43,146 nt of DNA from an uncultured Eubacteriales bacterium (GTDB lineage: Bacteria > Bacillota > Clostridia > Oscillospirales > Acutalibacteraceae). Positions 24,253 through 32,576 of the stretch are shown piece after piece. The DNA lies in the NCBI GenBank assembly GCA_910580045.1, contig CAJTXF010000015.1, forward strand, positions 1-43,146, given 5' to 3'. The first letter of the stretch is position 1. The number at the start of each line of letters is the position of its first letter. The notes below the pieces were generated by a model that was not told the origin of the DNA, did not search any database, and saw nothing but the letters and a program-made list of their open reading frames with translations. The translations under genes and the position numbers were made by a program.

Positions 24253-25572
24253 TCAGAACTTGATTTCCCAATACGTATCAGTAACAAGCCGTGACATATC
24301 AAGGGCTCTGGCACTGGGTTTATGGCCATCACAAATCTTCAAGAAATACAAATTTCTTGGGTAAGAATATGTGTAATCAGTGAGACAGGCCCACGCATAT
24401 CCGATTAGATGATGATCTACATATGGGTCCCCATATTTATGCAACATAACATACATTAGCCGGTCTGCCGAGGTTGCATTTTTCATGTTTTGGATTGTAC
24501 ATAAGTATGGATTTTCTCCATATGTACTAACTGAAACTCCACATTTTTTGAAAGATTTGACGATAAATTCATTGGCGGTACTATCAAACGTGCCTCCCTC
24601 GTATTCTCCATTTGCATTTAGAGTTACTACATAGTACTTCTGGTCGGCAAGCTGATTGACCTCCACAACTTTTCTGAAGACATCATGATTTGAAAGCCCT
24701 TTAATATAATTGTTGTTGTACTGGTTCCCATACATTTTAATCGCGTTTGTTATCGCGACAAGACCACAATGATTTCTATAACCAGAGAAGGAACTCGTGA
24801 CAGCAAAATTTGCCGCGCTTTCCCACTTGTTGCTCCAAGAGGTACATTTCCAAGTACCTCCGTATAGGTTCTTAGCATATGCGGCTGAATCTGTAATATA
24901 GCCGCCTGACGTATTGTCAGCAGCCAGCGGAGAAATTCCCCCATTCTCGGCGGCTTCCTCTTTGCTCTCCACTATCATCTCAATCGCTTCTGGGGTGACA
25001 TTCTCTATGTCCCGGAACTCGTCAAAGTCATTGGAGAGGGCTTCCCGGGGCACTTCCTCCCCCTCTTCTCCCAAAAGCGTGTCCGTGCCATTGTCCAGGT
25101 AATACCCCAGCGGCCCAACATGAACGACTTTTTCCGTGCTGGGGGCACTGCCCCGGGCTTTGCGGAGGCCTGCCGGGCTCTCCACCAGGTCGGCGTACAC
25201 AGGCTCCGCCTCATCGGCCCACTCAAAGAACAGGTTCGGCACGTCCACATACGCGGAGACCACCACATAGCCAGCGGTAAGCTCCACTGTATAGGCGGTT
25301 ATGTTCTCGCCGGTCTCGTCATACATGGGCACCATCCGGGTGGGCTCGGTGGTTTCATCCCATGCCGCAACCCCGCTTTCACTCATATCGCGGATAAAGA
25401 GCAGGGCAAGCTGTTCCGCAACTTCTTCGGTAACGAACAGGTCAGCGTTCTCAATCTGCGCCACATCCGGCTGGGGCACGTCAGAATCGGCATATGCCGA
25501 AACCCAGGTGCACAGCAGAAGACTAAGCGCCAGGACGGTGGAAATGAATTTCTTGATTTTTAGGTTACGCAT
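24253..25572 (-). CDS. Secreted papain/C39-like cysteine peptidase (putative)
   Basis: 439 residues from the ATG at 25572. A clear signal peptide (ISTVLALSLLLCTWVSAYA) is followed by a propeptide-like region (about 30-225) with TEEVAEQLALLFIRDM and a beta-rich VELTAGYVVVSAYV stretch, recalling propeptides of C10-type peptidases. The C-terminal domain has a candidate catalytic Cys269 in NHCGLVAITNAIKMYG, His387/His388 in VDHHLIGYAW and a following KICDGH segment, in the order of papain-fold C39-like enzymes. It is first in an operon with four membrane-anchored paralogues. The start is uncertain: the 25572 ATG has no good ribosome-binding site, while GGAGG at 25676-25680 precedes an in-frame TTG at 25662. 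AT-richer than the chromosome average. Confidence 0.75.
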   Translation of the reverse strand: MRNLKIKKFISTVLALSLLLCTWVSAYADSDVPQPDVAQIENADLFVTEEVAEQLALLFIRDMSESGVAAWDETTEPTRMVPMYDETGENITAYTVELTAGYVVVSAYVDVPNLFFEWADEAEPVYADLVESPAGLRKARGSAPSTEKVVHVGPLGYYLDNGTDTLLGEEGEEVPREALSNDFDEFRDIENVTPEAIEMIVESKEEAAENGGISPLAADNTSGGYITDSAAYAKNLYGGTWKCTSWSNKWESAANFAVTSSFSGYRNHCGLVAITNAIKMYGNQYNNNYIKGLSNHDVFRKVVEVNQLADQKYYVVTLNANGEYEGGTFDSTANEFIVKSFKKCGVSVSTYGENPYLCTIQNMKNATSADRLMYVMLHKYGDPYVDHHLIGYAWACLTDYTYSYPRNLYFLKICDGHKPSARALDMSRLVTDTYWEIKF

Positions 25573-25746
25573 AGTTACACTGCTTTTCAGTTTGCGCGCA
25601 AGGGTTCCCGTGGAAAATCTCCCTGCGCTGGGTGTTTTCCTTGTCCTGCTGGAGCTGAGCAATGTTCTTTCCCTGCCTCCTTTCCTTTTTGCAAATTTAG
25701 CGGAACCAGAAAGTGCCTACAGTATTTCTATGTTGACTGTAATTTA

Positions 25747-25775
25747 AGTATAGAACATCATGAACAAAAAGTCAA
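25747..25775 (-). promoter_or_regulatory. Strong promoter of the peptidase operon
   Basis: Minus strand TTGACT (25775-25770), 17-bp spacer, TATACT (25752-25747), in an AT-rich stretch. Predicted transcription start near 25740 gives a 5' leader of about 170 nt to the ATG at 25572, or about 80 nt to the TTG at 25662. Confidence 0.8.
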
Positions 25776-25849
25776 TATGTTTTTGAAAAGTTTTTTTCTA
25801 TCTTTACTTAACGCGGATACAATCCCAAAATGTAACCAGCAAGGATTGG

Positions 25850-25883
25850 CAAAACAGAAAGGCAGCACCCAGAAGGTACTGCC
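25850..25883 (-). terminator. Terminator after the 167-aa hypothetical gene
   Basis: GGCAGTACC and GGGTGCTGCC arms (25883-25861, one mismatch) followed on the minus strand by TTTCTGTTTTG. It separates this gene from the peptidase operon downstream. Confidence 0.6.
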
Positions 25884-25934
25884 CTTGCTTTTGAATTTGC
25901 TGTTGTCACGCTTGGGAAAAGCTGGCCCCTGAAA

Positions 25935-26438
25935 TTATCGCTTCCCTTCCAGCATACGGAGCCATGCGCCATGTGCTTCTGAATCTGAGATTTGCAGAGC
26001 GGCCTGCCAGTCCTTATAGCCTTTTTGGAACAGCCGCCTGGTCTCTCCATACCCGTAAGCCTGGCTGCTTTCGCTTTTTTGCTTCAGCTGGGCAACGACA
26101 GCGTTCCAGCTGCGCATAGCCCGGCCCAGGGCGTCCCCCTGCTTCTTGCGCTCCAGGAACGAGGAATCTGTGATATCAACCGGCGCCCGCTGGGAAGCCT
26201 CCGCGTTATCTGGCCCAGCCTCAGGAGAAAGGCCGCGGATATCCTTTGCTTTCGCGAGGGCCTCCGCGCTGATGGAAACCGTATCAAACCGGCCCGCCAT
26301 GCCGCTGATTTTCTCAGCAGGCTGCTGGGCCTCCGGGCTCTGGTGAACCGGGTCAAAGGCAATATATTTCACAAAAGCAGCGTTATTCACCAGTTCGGCT
26401 GGAAGCCGCTTGGCCTCATTGGATATGATAAGGGACAT
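25935..26438 (-). CDS. Conserved hypothetical protein (167 aa)
   Basis: 167 residues, no signal peptide or membrane helix. It contains FDTVSISAEALAKAKDI, a segment often seen in Firmicutes proteins of unknown role and in flagellar-like coiled proteins, and a charged helical C-terminal half with aromatic residues (YGYGETRRLFQKGYKDW). GAGGAGG-type ribosome-binding site is present 8 nt before the ATG. It sits alone between a terminator and a MITE copy. Function unknown. Confidence 0.7.
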   Translation of the reverse strand: MSLIISNEAKRLPAELVNNAAFVKYIAFDPVHQSPEAQQPAEKISGMAGRFDTVSISAEALAKAKDIRGLSPEAGPDNAEASQRAPVDITDSSFLERKKQGDALGRAMRSWNAVVAQLKQKSESSQAYGYGETRRLFQKGYKDWQAALQISDSEAHGAWLRMLEGKR

Positions 26439-26501
26439 ATTCCAACCTCCTCTAAATCTATCTGCTTATACATGATATATCGGCCAACAGATGAAAAAGA
26501 T

Positions 26502-26663
26502 TAGGGCTTGTTTGGAAACAGAGGAAATGACGGATTTTTAAGCAGAGGAGGTCAATTCCAAGGAGAAAAACCGGGATTTTCGACGTGGGAAGCGGCCACT
26601 CCTGATGTCCGCTTTGCGAAATCAGGCGAAAAGACGGCGTTTTCGATTTTTCAAACAAGCCCT
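26502..26663. mobile_element. MITE-like element, copy B
   Basis: A 160-bp element with ends AGGGCTTGTTTGGAAA and TTTTTCAAACAAGCCCT, in reverse orientation to copy A (8770-8955). AGAGGAAATGACGGATTTTT and AAGACGGCGTTTTCGATTTTT match copy A reversed. The two internal hairpins of copy A are missing or replaced. TA flanks the left edge only. It lies 20 bp downstream of the isomerase stop. Confidence 0.82.
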
Positions 26664-26683
26664 GTACCCAGCGGGAATTCCTC

Positions 26684-28123
26684 TCAGTCCGCTCCCACTC
26701 CAGCCGGAGCAAGCACCCGCGCCGGAATCCCCAGGGCCCGGGCGGCCAGAAGCCACTCTCGAGTCCAGTCCCCGTACACCCCGTGAATGTGGTTGCAGGG
26801 ATACTGGGCCAGGAAGTCTTCTGCCGGGACCTTTAGCCGGGCAAAGGCCACAGGCCACTGAGGTGTGGCCAAGGCTCCCAGCTCATCCATGCGGGCCTGG
26901 GGCAGGCGGACAATCTCCCCAGGCACCAAGGTAAGCTCATACTCCCCCTGGCGGCGGGCCAGCCGGGCAAAGGTTATGGGGCCCGGGTGGGCAAAGTGGT
27001 GCACACTGCCCCCGCCGGCCGGGTAGTCCTTGGTCTCAGGCAGAAGGGAGACCTCCTTCATATTCTCCGCCGGGTTCTGGGAAGCACCGGCAAAGTAGGT
27101 GGCGTGGGTGCCGGAGTTGGAGAAGAACCACAGCCCCTCCGAGGCCTCATAATGGCGCACGTCCGCAAAGAGCACCGGCTGGCCTGTCATCAGCTTGAAC
27201 AGCTCCATGGTCAGCGCCCCGTCCATGTCTGACTCTGTGGCTGCCACAATGGGCTCGTGGGGGCCGTCCCAGTCATAGGGGTCGTTGAGGAAGGCCTCGG
27301 CCAAATCCATGGTTACATACCAGTCAGTTAAATCCCCGTGGGCCTTTATGCCGATAAAGTCCAGGCCCCGCTCCTCAATAATGGCCCGCAGGCCGTAGTA
27401 GGAGCGGATTTGGCTCTCCAGCTTTTCAGGGGTAAAGTTGGTATCATTATAGGCCACCTGCCTGGCATGGCTCTCCAGCCAGAGCCGGGCATTGGCCACC
27501 TTGTCCTGGCTGACAGCCTCTCCGTACCGGATGATGTCCGTCTGCTCCATATCCTCCACATCAATGCCGAACTGCCTCTGCCACTGGTCCAGATTGGCCA
27601 CGGCTGTGTACATGCCCATGGGCCGTCCCCCGAAGTTGCCGTAGGTGTGGCCCCGCAGCCGCCCCACTCCGCAAAAGGCCCGCACTGCGCGCATGACCCG
27701 CTCCAGGACCTGGGAATCCTTTATGCTGCCCCAGACGCGCTCATAGGGCAGGCCCAGCTGGTCCAGGGTCCCGGCAGCAGCCAGCATACCCACCATGCCG
27801 CACTCAGAGGGGTGCAGGTTGCAGAACAGTACATAGGGCCCAGGGGCCAGGTTGCAGGCCGCGGCGGTGAAATGGGGATAGCACCAGATGGCGTAGTTGA
27901 AGATGGTCATCTCCACCCCGGCCTCCTTTAGGCGGCGGGCCTCCTCCAGGGCCATGCGGGCTGAGTTTACCGGCCCGGAGCCCGCCACTACCTCCACCAG
28001 GCCTGTGGCCTCTAAGGCAGCGGCCAAATCCCGCTGACAGGCCATGTTCAGCTCAAATTGGGTGCCGTGAAGATAGGGCCTGCCGTCCGACATGGTCAGA
28101 AGGCCCACTTTATATTTTTTCAT
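26684..28123 (-). CDS. L-fucose/arabinose isomerase-like protein
   Basis: 479 residues of the FucI/AraA fold, shorter than FucI of E. coli (about 590). The metal-binding residues appear to be kept: Glu297 in AATESDMDGALTM, Asp321 in LFADVRHYE and a His in VHHFAHPGP (375-379). It should interconvert an aldose and a ketose in the cytoplasm with a divalent metal. It is the last gene of the kinase/SDR/GntR operon, 27 bp after the regulator's stop. Its product would be the substrate of the FGGY kinase. FucI, AraA or a related specificity cannot be told apart from sequence. The initiating ATG at 28123 has AAAGGA upstream. Confidence 0.88.
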   Translation of the reverse strand: MKKYKVGLLTMSDGRPYLHGTQFELNMACQRDLAAALEATGLVEVVAGSGPVNSARMALEEARRLKEAGVEMTIFNYAIWCYPHFTAAACNLAPGPYVLFCNLHPSECGMVGMLAAAGTLDQLGLPYERVWGSIKDSQVLERVMRAVRAFCGVGRLRGHTYGNFGGRPMGMYTAVANLDQWQRQFGIDVEDMEQTDIIRYGEAVSQDKVANARLWLESHARQVAYNDTNFTPEKLESQIRSYYGLRAIIEERGLDFIGIKAHGDLTDWYVTMDLAEAFLNDPYDWDGPHEPIVAATESDMDGALTMELFKLMTGQPVLFADVRHYEASEGLWFFSNSGTHATYFAGASQNPAENMKEVSLLPETKDYPAGGGSVHHFAHPGPITFARLARRQGEYELTLVPGEIVRLPQARMDELGALATPQWPVAFARLKVPAEDFLAQYPCNHIHGVYGDWTREWLLAARALGIPARVLAPAGVGAD

Positions 28124-28150
28124 ATGCTTTTTATCCTTTCTATATCCCTG

Positions 28151-28864
28151 TCAGCGGCCCTTCAGGTAGACGCTGTACTCATATTTGTCCGCCACCAGCT
28201 TGTTGACGCTGTACTCAAAGGGCCCGGAGGTGGTGTTGCAGGTGCGCTTGCTGCAGAGCAGGGGGTGCCCCACCTTGATGCGCAGGATTTGGGCGTCAGT
28301 AAAGCTGGCGGAGATGGCTGACAGCCGCTCTACTGCGTCTACGAACACAATATGGTACTGCTCCTCCAAAAAAGAGTACAGCCCGGTAAAGCTGCCCACA
28401 TACTTTTCAAATTCCGGCAGCAGGTTCACTTTCAGATAATTGGTCATCAGGGCGCAGGGCACGCCGTTGGCGCACTGGACCCTTTGCAGGCAGTATACAG
28501 GCTCGCCCTCTTTGATTTGCAGCTCCATGGCCACCTGGGCTGTGGCTGGCACCAGCTCCACATAGGCGTCCTGGGTGGTGATGGTAAATCCCCGGCTTTT
28601 CAGGGTCTCGGTAATCGAGCTGATGCCCCCCAGCTTTTGGGTGGTGGCAAAGGGCAGCACCTGGGTGCCCTTGCCCTGGGTGGCCTTTACATAGCCCTCA
28701 GCGGCCAGCAGGCTGACTGCCCGCCGCACTGTCACCCGGCTGACAGCGTATTGCTTTTCCAGCTCGCTCTCTGTGGGCAGCAGGGAGCCCACAGGGTAAA
28801 CCTCGTTTTTGATAGCGCTTTTTAAGTCATAATATACGGTTCGGTATGCTGGCATCCTAGCCAT
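28151..28864 (-). CDS. GntR-family regulator (HutC/UTRA type)
   Basis: 237 residues: N-terminal winged helix-turn-helix (LPTESELEKQYAVSRVTVRR) and a C-terminal UTRA effector domain (about 90-235) ending in the usual KYEYSVYLKGR. The effector is likely a sugar phosphate made by the operon. The start at 28864 follows GGAGGAGAAGGGG. The gene is fourth in the kinase operon, so it probably controls the divergent promoters at 32324-32465, where TTGTGGAAT repeats lie. Confidence 0.93.
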   Translation of the reverse strand: MARMPAYRTVYYDLKSAIKNEVYPVGSLLPTESELEKQYAVSRVTVRRAVSLLAAEGYVKATQGKGTQVLPFATTQKLGGISSITETLKSRGFTITTQDAYVELVPATAQVAMELQIKEGEPVYCLQRVQCANGVPCALMTNYLKVNLLPEFEKYVGSFTGLYSFLEEQYHIVFVDAVERLSAISASFTDAQILRIKVGHPLLCSKRTCNTTSGPFEYSVNKLVADKYEYSVYLKGR

Positions 28865-28944
28865 AAACCCCTTCTCCTCCTCCGGACGCTTTGGGCGCGG
28901 GGCAATCGCTGTTCCGCGCCAGCCATAATTCTCCACCATATATT

Positions 28945-29709
28945 TTACAGCACAGAATAGCAGCCGTCAATGACAATGTTGCACCCTGAGGTATAGGAGG
29001 CGGCAGAGCTTGCCAGGTAGATGACCGCCCCGGCCAGCTCCTCCGGGCGGCCCATGCGGCCAAAGGGAATCATATCCGTCCACTGCTGCCGCCAGTCTTC
29101 CCGCACCTGGCTGATTAAGTCCGTGGCAATATACCCTGGGCTGATGCAGTTGACCCGGATGCCCTTCTGCACCCATTCCACTGCCAGGGTCTTGGTCAGG
29201 TGGATGACCGCCGCCTTGGAGGCGTTGTAGGACGCCTGGCGCTGGGGCACGTTCACAATCAGGCCGGACATGGAGGCTGTGTTGATGACTGAGCCCCCCT
29301 TATTGTTGGCCTCCAGATACCGGGCAAAGGCCGTGGCCACATAGAAGATGCCGTTCAGGTTCACGTCCAGCACCTTGCGCCATTCCTCTGGGGTGACCTC
29401 CAGGGCGTCCTTGTGGGGGCCGATGCCCGCGTTGTTGAAGAGAATGTCCAGGCTGCCTGTCACTTGGGCAGAGCGGCCCATGGTCTCCTCCACGGCTTTG
29501 GGGTCAGTCACATCGCACACAAATGCCGCGGCTTTCACGCCAGTGGCCTGGGCAATCTCCTGGGCAGTGGATGCGGCGTCCAGTAAGTCCCAGAGGATGA
29601 TGTCCGCTCCGGCCTGGGCCAGGCCCATAGCCACAGCTTTGCCGATGCCCCGGTAACCGCCGGTGACAAGAGCGGTTTTTCCTTTTAAGCTAAAAATTCC
29701 GTAGTCCAT
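28945..29709 (-). CDS. Short-chain dehydrogenase/reductase (SDR) 1
   Basis: 254 residues, classical SDR: NAD(P) motif TGGYRGIG, NNAG, catalytic Ser in NTASMSG and YNASK active site. The Asp in LWDLLD after beta-2 favours NAD(H). AGGAGG precedes the ATG at 29709. Separated from the second SDR by 147 bp holding a repeat remnant. Likely oxidises or reduces a sugar or polyol of the locus. Confidence 0.92.
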   Translation of the reverse strand: MDYGIFSLKGKTALVTGGYRGIGKAVAMGLAQAGADIILWDLLDAASTAQEIAQATGVKAAAFVCDVTDPKAVEETMGRSAQVTGSLDILFNNAGIGPHKDALEVTPEEWRKVLDVNLNGIFYVATAFARYLEANNKGGSVINTASMSGLIVNVPQRQASYNASKAAVIHLTKTLAVEWVQKGIRVNCISPGYIATDLISQVREDWRQQWTDMIPFGRMGRPEELAGAVIYLASSAASYTSGCNIVIDGCYSVL

Positions 29710-29856
29710 AACAGACCTCCTGTAATGATTATTTGAAAAACTCAACCAAGCCCTAAACGGCGAGCCGATGGAAGGTTTTTGAAGAGCCCCTCTGGCAGGG
29801 GCGGAGCCTCTAATGCCTTGGCAGCCCGGCTTTGGCGCTCCTTTTTGTGAAGGCGC
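29710..29856. repeat. Repeat remnant between the two SDR genes
   Basis: Contains CAACCAAGCCCTAAA, like the right edge and flank of the MITE at 8941-8957, and a GCCCCTCTGGCAGGGGC hairpin (29787-29804 region) as in other intergenic repeats here. Probably a decayed insertion inside the operon. Confidence 0.5.
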
Positions 29857-30624
29857 CTAATGGATTGTATAGCCTCCATCCACCACCAGGTTCTCCCCTG
29901 TTATCATGTTCGCGCCCTGACTGGCCAAAAACAGCGCCGCGCAGGCTATCTCCACTGGCTTGCAATAGCGGCCGGCCGGGGTGTTTTCCAGGGTCCTGGC
30001 CATGCGCTCCGGCTCGTCCCAGTAGCCCATAATAATGGGCGTCTCTGTTGCGGTGGGGGAGATGGCGTTGACCTGGATGCCGTACTGCCCCCACTCATAG
30101 GCCAGGGATTTGGTCATGGAGATAATCCCCGCCTTAGAGGCGCTGTAGGCCACATGCTTGTCAATGGCCACCAGCCCCGCCTGAGAGGCCAGGCTGATAA
30201 TCTTCCCGCCCTGTCCGGCGGCAATCATGCCCTGGCCCACCCGCTGGCTCATATAGAAGGTGCCGGAGAGGTTCACGTCTAAAACCTTTTTCCAGGTGGC
30301 AGGGGACATGTCCTTTGCCCACTGGATGTCTCCCACCCCGGCGCTGTTCACCAAAATGCCGATAGGGCCTCCGTCCCGCTCCATCTGGCTCACAGCCTGC
30401 TCCACGGCCTGGGGGTCAGCAATATCCAGCAGATAGGTGCTGCTCTGGGGGATGCTTTTCCCAGCCTCCTCCAGGGCCTGGGCGTTTCTGTCACAGAGGA
30501 ATACCCGGGCCCCTTTTTCCCCGAAGAGCTGGGCAATGGCCAGCCCAATGCCAGAGCCAGCCCCGGTTACCACCGCCAAAGCCCCGTCCAGGCGCAGGCT
30601 GGTGTCACATGGTTTGCTTATCAT
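29857..30624 (-). CDS. Short-chain dehydrogenase/reductase (SDR) 2
   Basis: 255 residues: TGAGSGIG, NSAGVG, Ser in SLASQAG, YSASK, and the usual C-terminal ENLVVDGGYTIH. The Asp of FLCDRN suggests NAD(H). It differs clearly from SDR 1, so the pair is unlikely to be a recent duplication and may act on different carbons or steps. It follows the kinase gene by 29 bp. Confidence 0.92.
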   Translation of the reverse strand: MISKPCDTSLRLDGALAVVTGAGSGIGLAIAQLFGEKGARVFLCDRNAQALEEAGKSIPQSSTYLLDIADPQAVEQAVSQMERDGGPIGILVNSAGVGDIQWAKDMSPATWKKVLDVNLSGTFYMSQRVGQGMIAAGQGGKIISLASQAGLVAIDKHVAYSASKAGIISMTKSLAYEWGQYGIQVNAISPTATETPIIMGYWDEPERMARTLENTPAGRYCKPVEIACAALFLASQGANMITGENLVVDGGYTIH

Positions 30625-30653
30625 AGTTTCTCACCCTTTCTATTAATATTGGC

Positions 30654-32168
30654 TCACGGTTTCCCGCCATAGATAATGTCTCCCAGCTCCCCCGCTGCCC
30701 GGCAGACCTGCCGGAACAGAGGCAGAAGCGCCTGATACTGCCGGGCCCGCTCCGGGTTTGGGGCGGCCAGGCGTTCCCGCTTATGCACCCCTGCCAGGGG
30801 CGTGTAGTCTTTCCACCAGCCCAGGCCCCTGGCCGCCGCGGCCGCCGCGCCCAGAGAGGCCGCGGACTGGTCCACATTGCTCTTTTCCAGCGGGGTGTTC
30901 AGCACGTCCGCGAAGATGTCCATCCATACCGGGCTTTTGCTGCCGCCCCCGCAGAACAGGATAGGCTCCTGAATGGGGCATCTCTCCCGCAGCAATTCCA
31001 GGGACAGGGCCAGGTTCATGGCCACGCCCTCCATCACTGCCCGCAGCAGGCTGGCCCGGCTGGTGCCAAGCTGCAGATTCATAAAGGCCCCCCGCAGGTT
31101 GGGGGTTGAGTCCTGCATGGTGCCCCCTGCCAGCCCTGGGTGGAACAGCACTCCGCCTGCGCCCAGGGGTTCGGCGGCAGCCAGCCTGTCCATCTCCAGA
31201 TAGGCTGTGTCCTTGTTTAGCTCCGGGAAGAGCACGTCCCGGGCCCAGCGCAGGGAGTTTCCCCCAGCGAACAGGGAATAGGCCGAGGTGTACATCCCCT
31301 CCTGCAGGTGGGCAAAGGTATAGGGCCGGGTGGCGGCGTCCAGCACGGGATTTTTGCAGTTGACCGGCACCCAGGCCGAGGAGCCCATGGACACATAGCT
31401 CCGGCCCTCTGCCGCGCCTACCGCGCCCATGGCCATACAGGCGTTGTCCACCCCGCCGCAGAAGACCGGGGTTCCTGGCCGCAGGCCGGTCTGGGCAGCG
31501 GCGGAGGGGGTGATTTGTCCCACTTCCTGATGGGAAGGGCCGGGCTCTGGGAAGATATCCTCCGGCAGGCCCGCGGCCCGCAGAAAATCCTTCCGCGTTG
31601 CGCCCTGCTCCAGGCCAAAGGCGCCTGTGCCGCTGGCGTAGGAATAATCTGTGGCAAGCCGGCCTGTAAGCAGGAAGTTGATATAATCTTTCGAGCCCAC
31701 AACCTGGGTTGTCTTGGAAAACACCTCCGGTTGATTCTCCCGCATCCACATCAGCTTGAACAGTGAATAACAGGCAGGCGGGAACCCACAGCCTGTTGCC
31801 AGGTACCACTCTGTCTGGGGCACGGCCTGGAAGAAGCCGCGGGCCTGGGACTCAGCCCGCATGTCGGACCATATGGGGACCTGCTCCAGCAGGGGGGTGC
31901 CCTCCTTATCCAGGGGGATGGCCACCAGGCTGGCCCCGGAAAGGGCCAGGCCCCCAATCTGGGAGGAATCCAGCCCAACCTTTTCCAGCAGAGCCTGGGT
32001 GCTGCCGCACACGGCCTGCCACCAATGGCTGGGCTTCTGCTCATGGAGCTTGGGGCCAGGATAGAAGGTAGGATACTCAAAGAAGGTCTCCGCGGTGATG
32101 GAGAGGGACTCGTCGAAGAGCGCGGCTTTCAGCCCGCCGGTACCCAAATCATAGGCCAGGATATACAT
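30654..32168 (-). CDS. FGGY-family carbohydrate kinase
   Basis: 504 residues. The ATP site DLGTGGLKAALFD is at 7-19, and the catalytic Asp241 lies in CGGVDNACMAMG. FCGGGSKSPVW matches the second nucleotide motif. Family members phosphorylate xylulose, fuculose, rhamnulose, ribulose and related ketoses. The start at 32168 is set by CGAGGTG upstream and the usual family opening MYILAYDLGT; longer frames extend into the promoter region. First gene of its operon, driven by the consensus promoter at 32324-32352. Confidence 0.93.
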   Translation of the reverse strand: MYILAYDLGTGGLKAALFDESLSITAETFFEYPTFYPGPKLHEQKPSHWWQAVCGSTQALLEKVGLDSSQIGGLALSGASLVAIPLDKEGTPLLEQVPIWSDMRAESQARGFFQAVPQTEWYLATGCGFPPACYSLFKLMWMRENQPEVFSKTTQVVGSKDYINFLLTGRLATDYSYASGTGAFGLEQGATRKDFLRAAGLPEDIFPEPGPSHQEVGQITPSAAAQTGLRPGTPVFCGGVDNACMAMGAVGAAEGRSYVSMGSSAWVPVNCKNPVLDAATRPYTFAHLQEGMYTSAYSLFAGGNSLRWARDVLFPELNKDTAYLEMDRLAAAEPLGAGGVLFHPGLAGGTMQDSTPNLRGAFMNLQLGTSRASLLRAVMEGVAMNLALSLELLRERCPIQEPILFCGGGSKSPVWMDIFADVLNTPLEKSNVDQSAASLGAAAAAARGLGWWKDYTPLAGVHKRERLAAPNPERARQYQALLPLFRQVCRAAGELGDIIYGGKP

Positions 32169-32323
32169 AGATATATCACCTCGATTGATAAAAGAATAGT
32201 ATGATTTGCAGGCGCGTATCCCAAATATGTGCTTTTTGCGGAGCTTTTTCATCCAAAACCCCTTGATAACTCCATAAAACAGTATGAGCAATAGGATAAA
32301 ACCGCGCTTATTTGCACGGTGTT

Positions 32324-32352
32324 ATTATAATGTTATGCTTTATATTTGTCAA
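32324..32352 (-). promoter_or_regulatory. Consensus promoter of the kinase operon
   Basis: Minus strand TTGACA (32352-32347), 17-bp spacer, TATAAT (32329-32324): both hexamers match the sigma-A consensus perfectly. Such a strong promoter implies tight repression. Confidence 0.88.
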
Positions 32353-32365
32353 CGGGTTTTCGAGA

Positions 32366-32437
32366 ACAATTGTGAATCTAGCCTCTATTTGTGGAATATA
32401 ACGTTATTTTTTGTAAATCATTGTGGAATATCACAAT
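32366..32437. promoter_or_regulatory. Repeated operator-like sites between divergent promoters
   Basis: TTGTGAAT (32370-32377), TTGTGGAAT (32389-32397) and TTGTGGAAT (32421-32429) repeat in the same direction. The last is half of the palindrome ATTGTG-GAATAT-CACAAT (32420-32437), which overlaps the -35 of the aldolase promoter. ACAATTGT at 32366-32373 adds another inverted copy. Likely binding sites for the GntR regulator. Confidence 0.6.
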
Positions 32438-32465
32438 TGACAAAGCTGCCAGGTTGCGATATACT
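32437..32465 (+). promoter_or_regulatory. Consensus promoter of the aldolase/importer operon
   Basis: TTGACA (32437-32442), 17-bp spacer, TATACT (32460-32465). The leader to the ATG at 32577 is about 105 nt. Confidence 0.85.
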
Positions 32466-32576
32466 GTCGTTGAAAGATAATAATGAATTCAAAACTCCCT
32501 GGATTTTTCTGGATACATAATTACCAAGGCGATTGTGCCAGGAATGAGTTTTGAAACAGATTTGGGGTGATACTAT

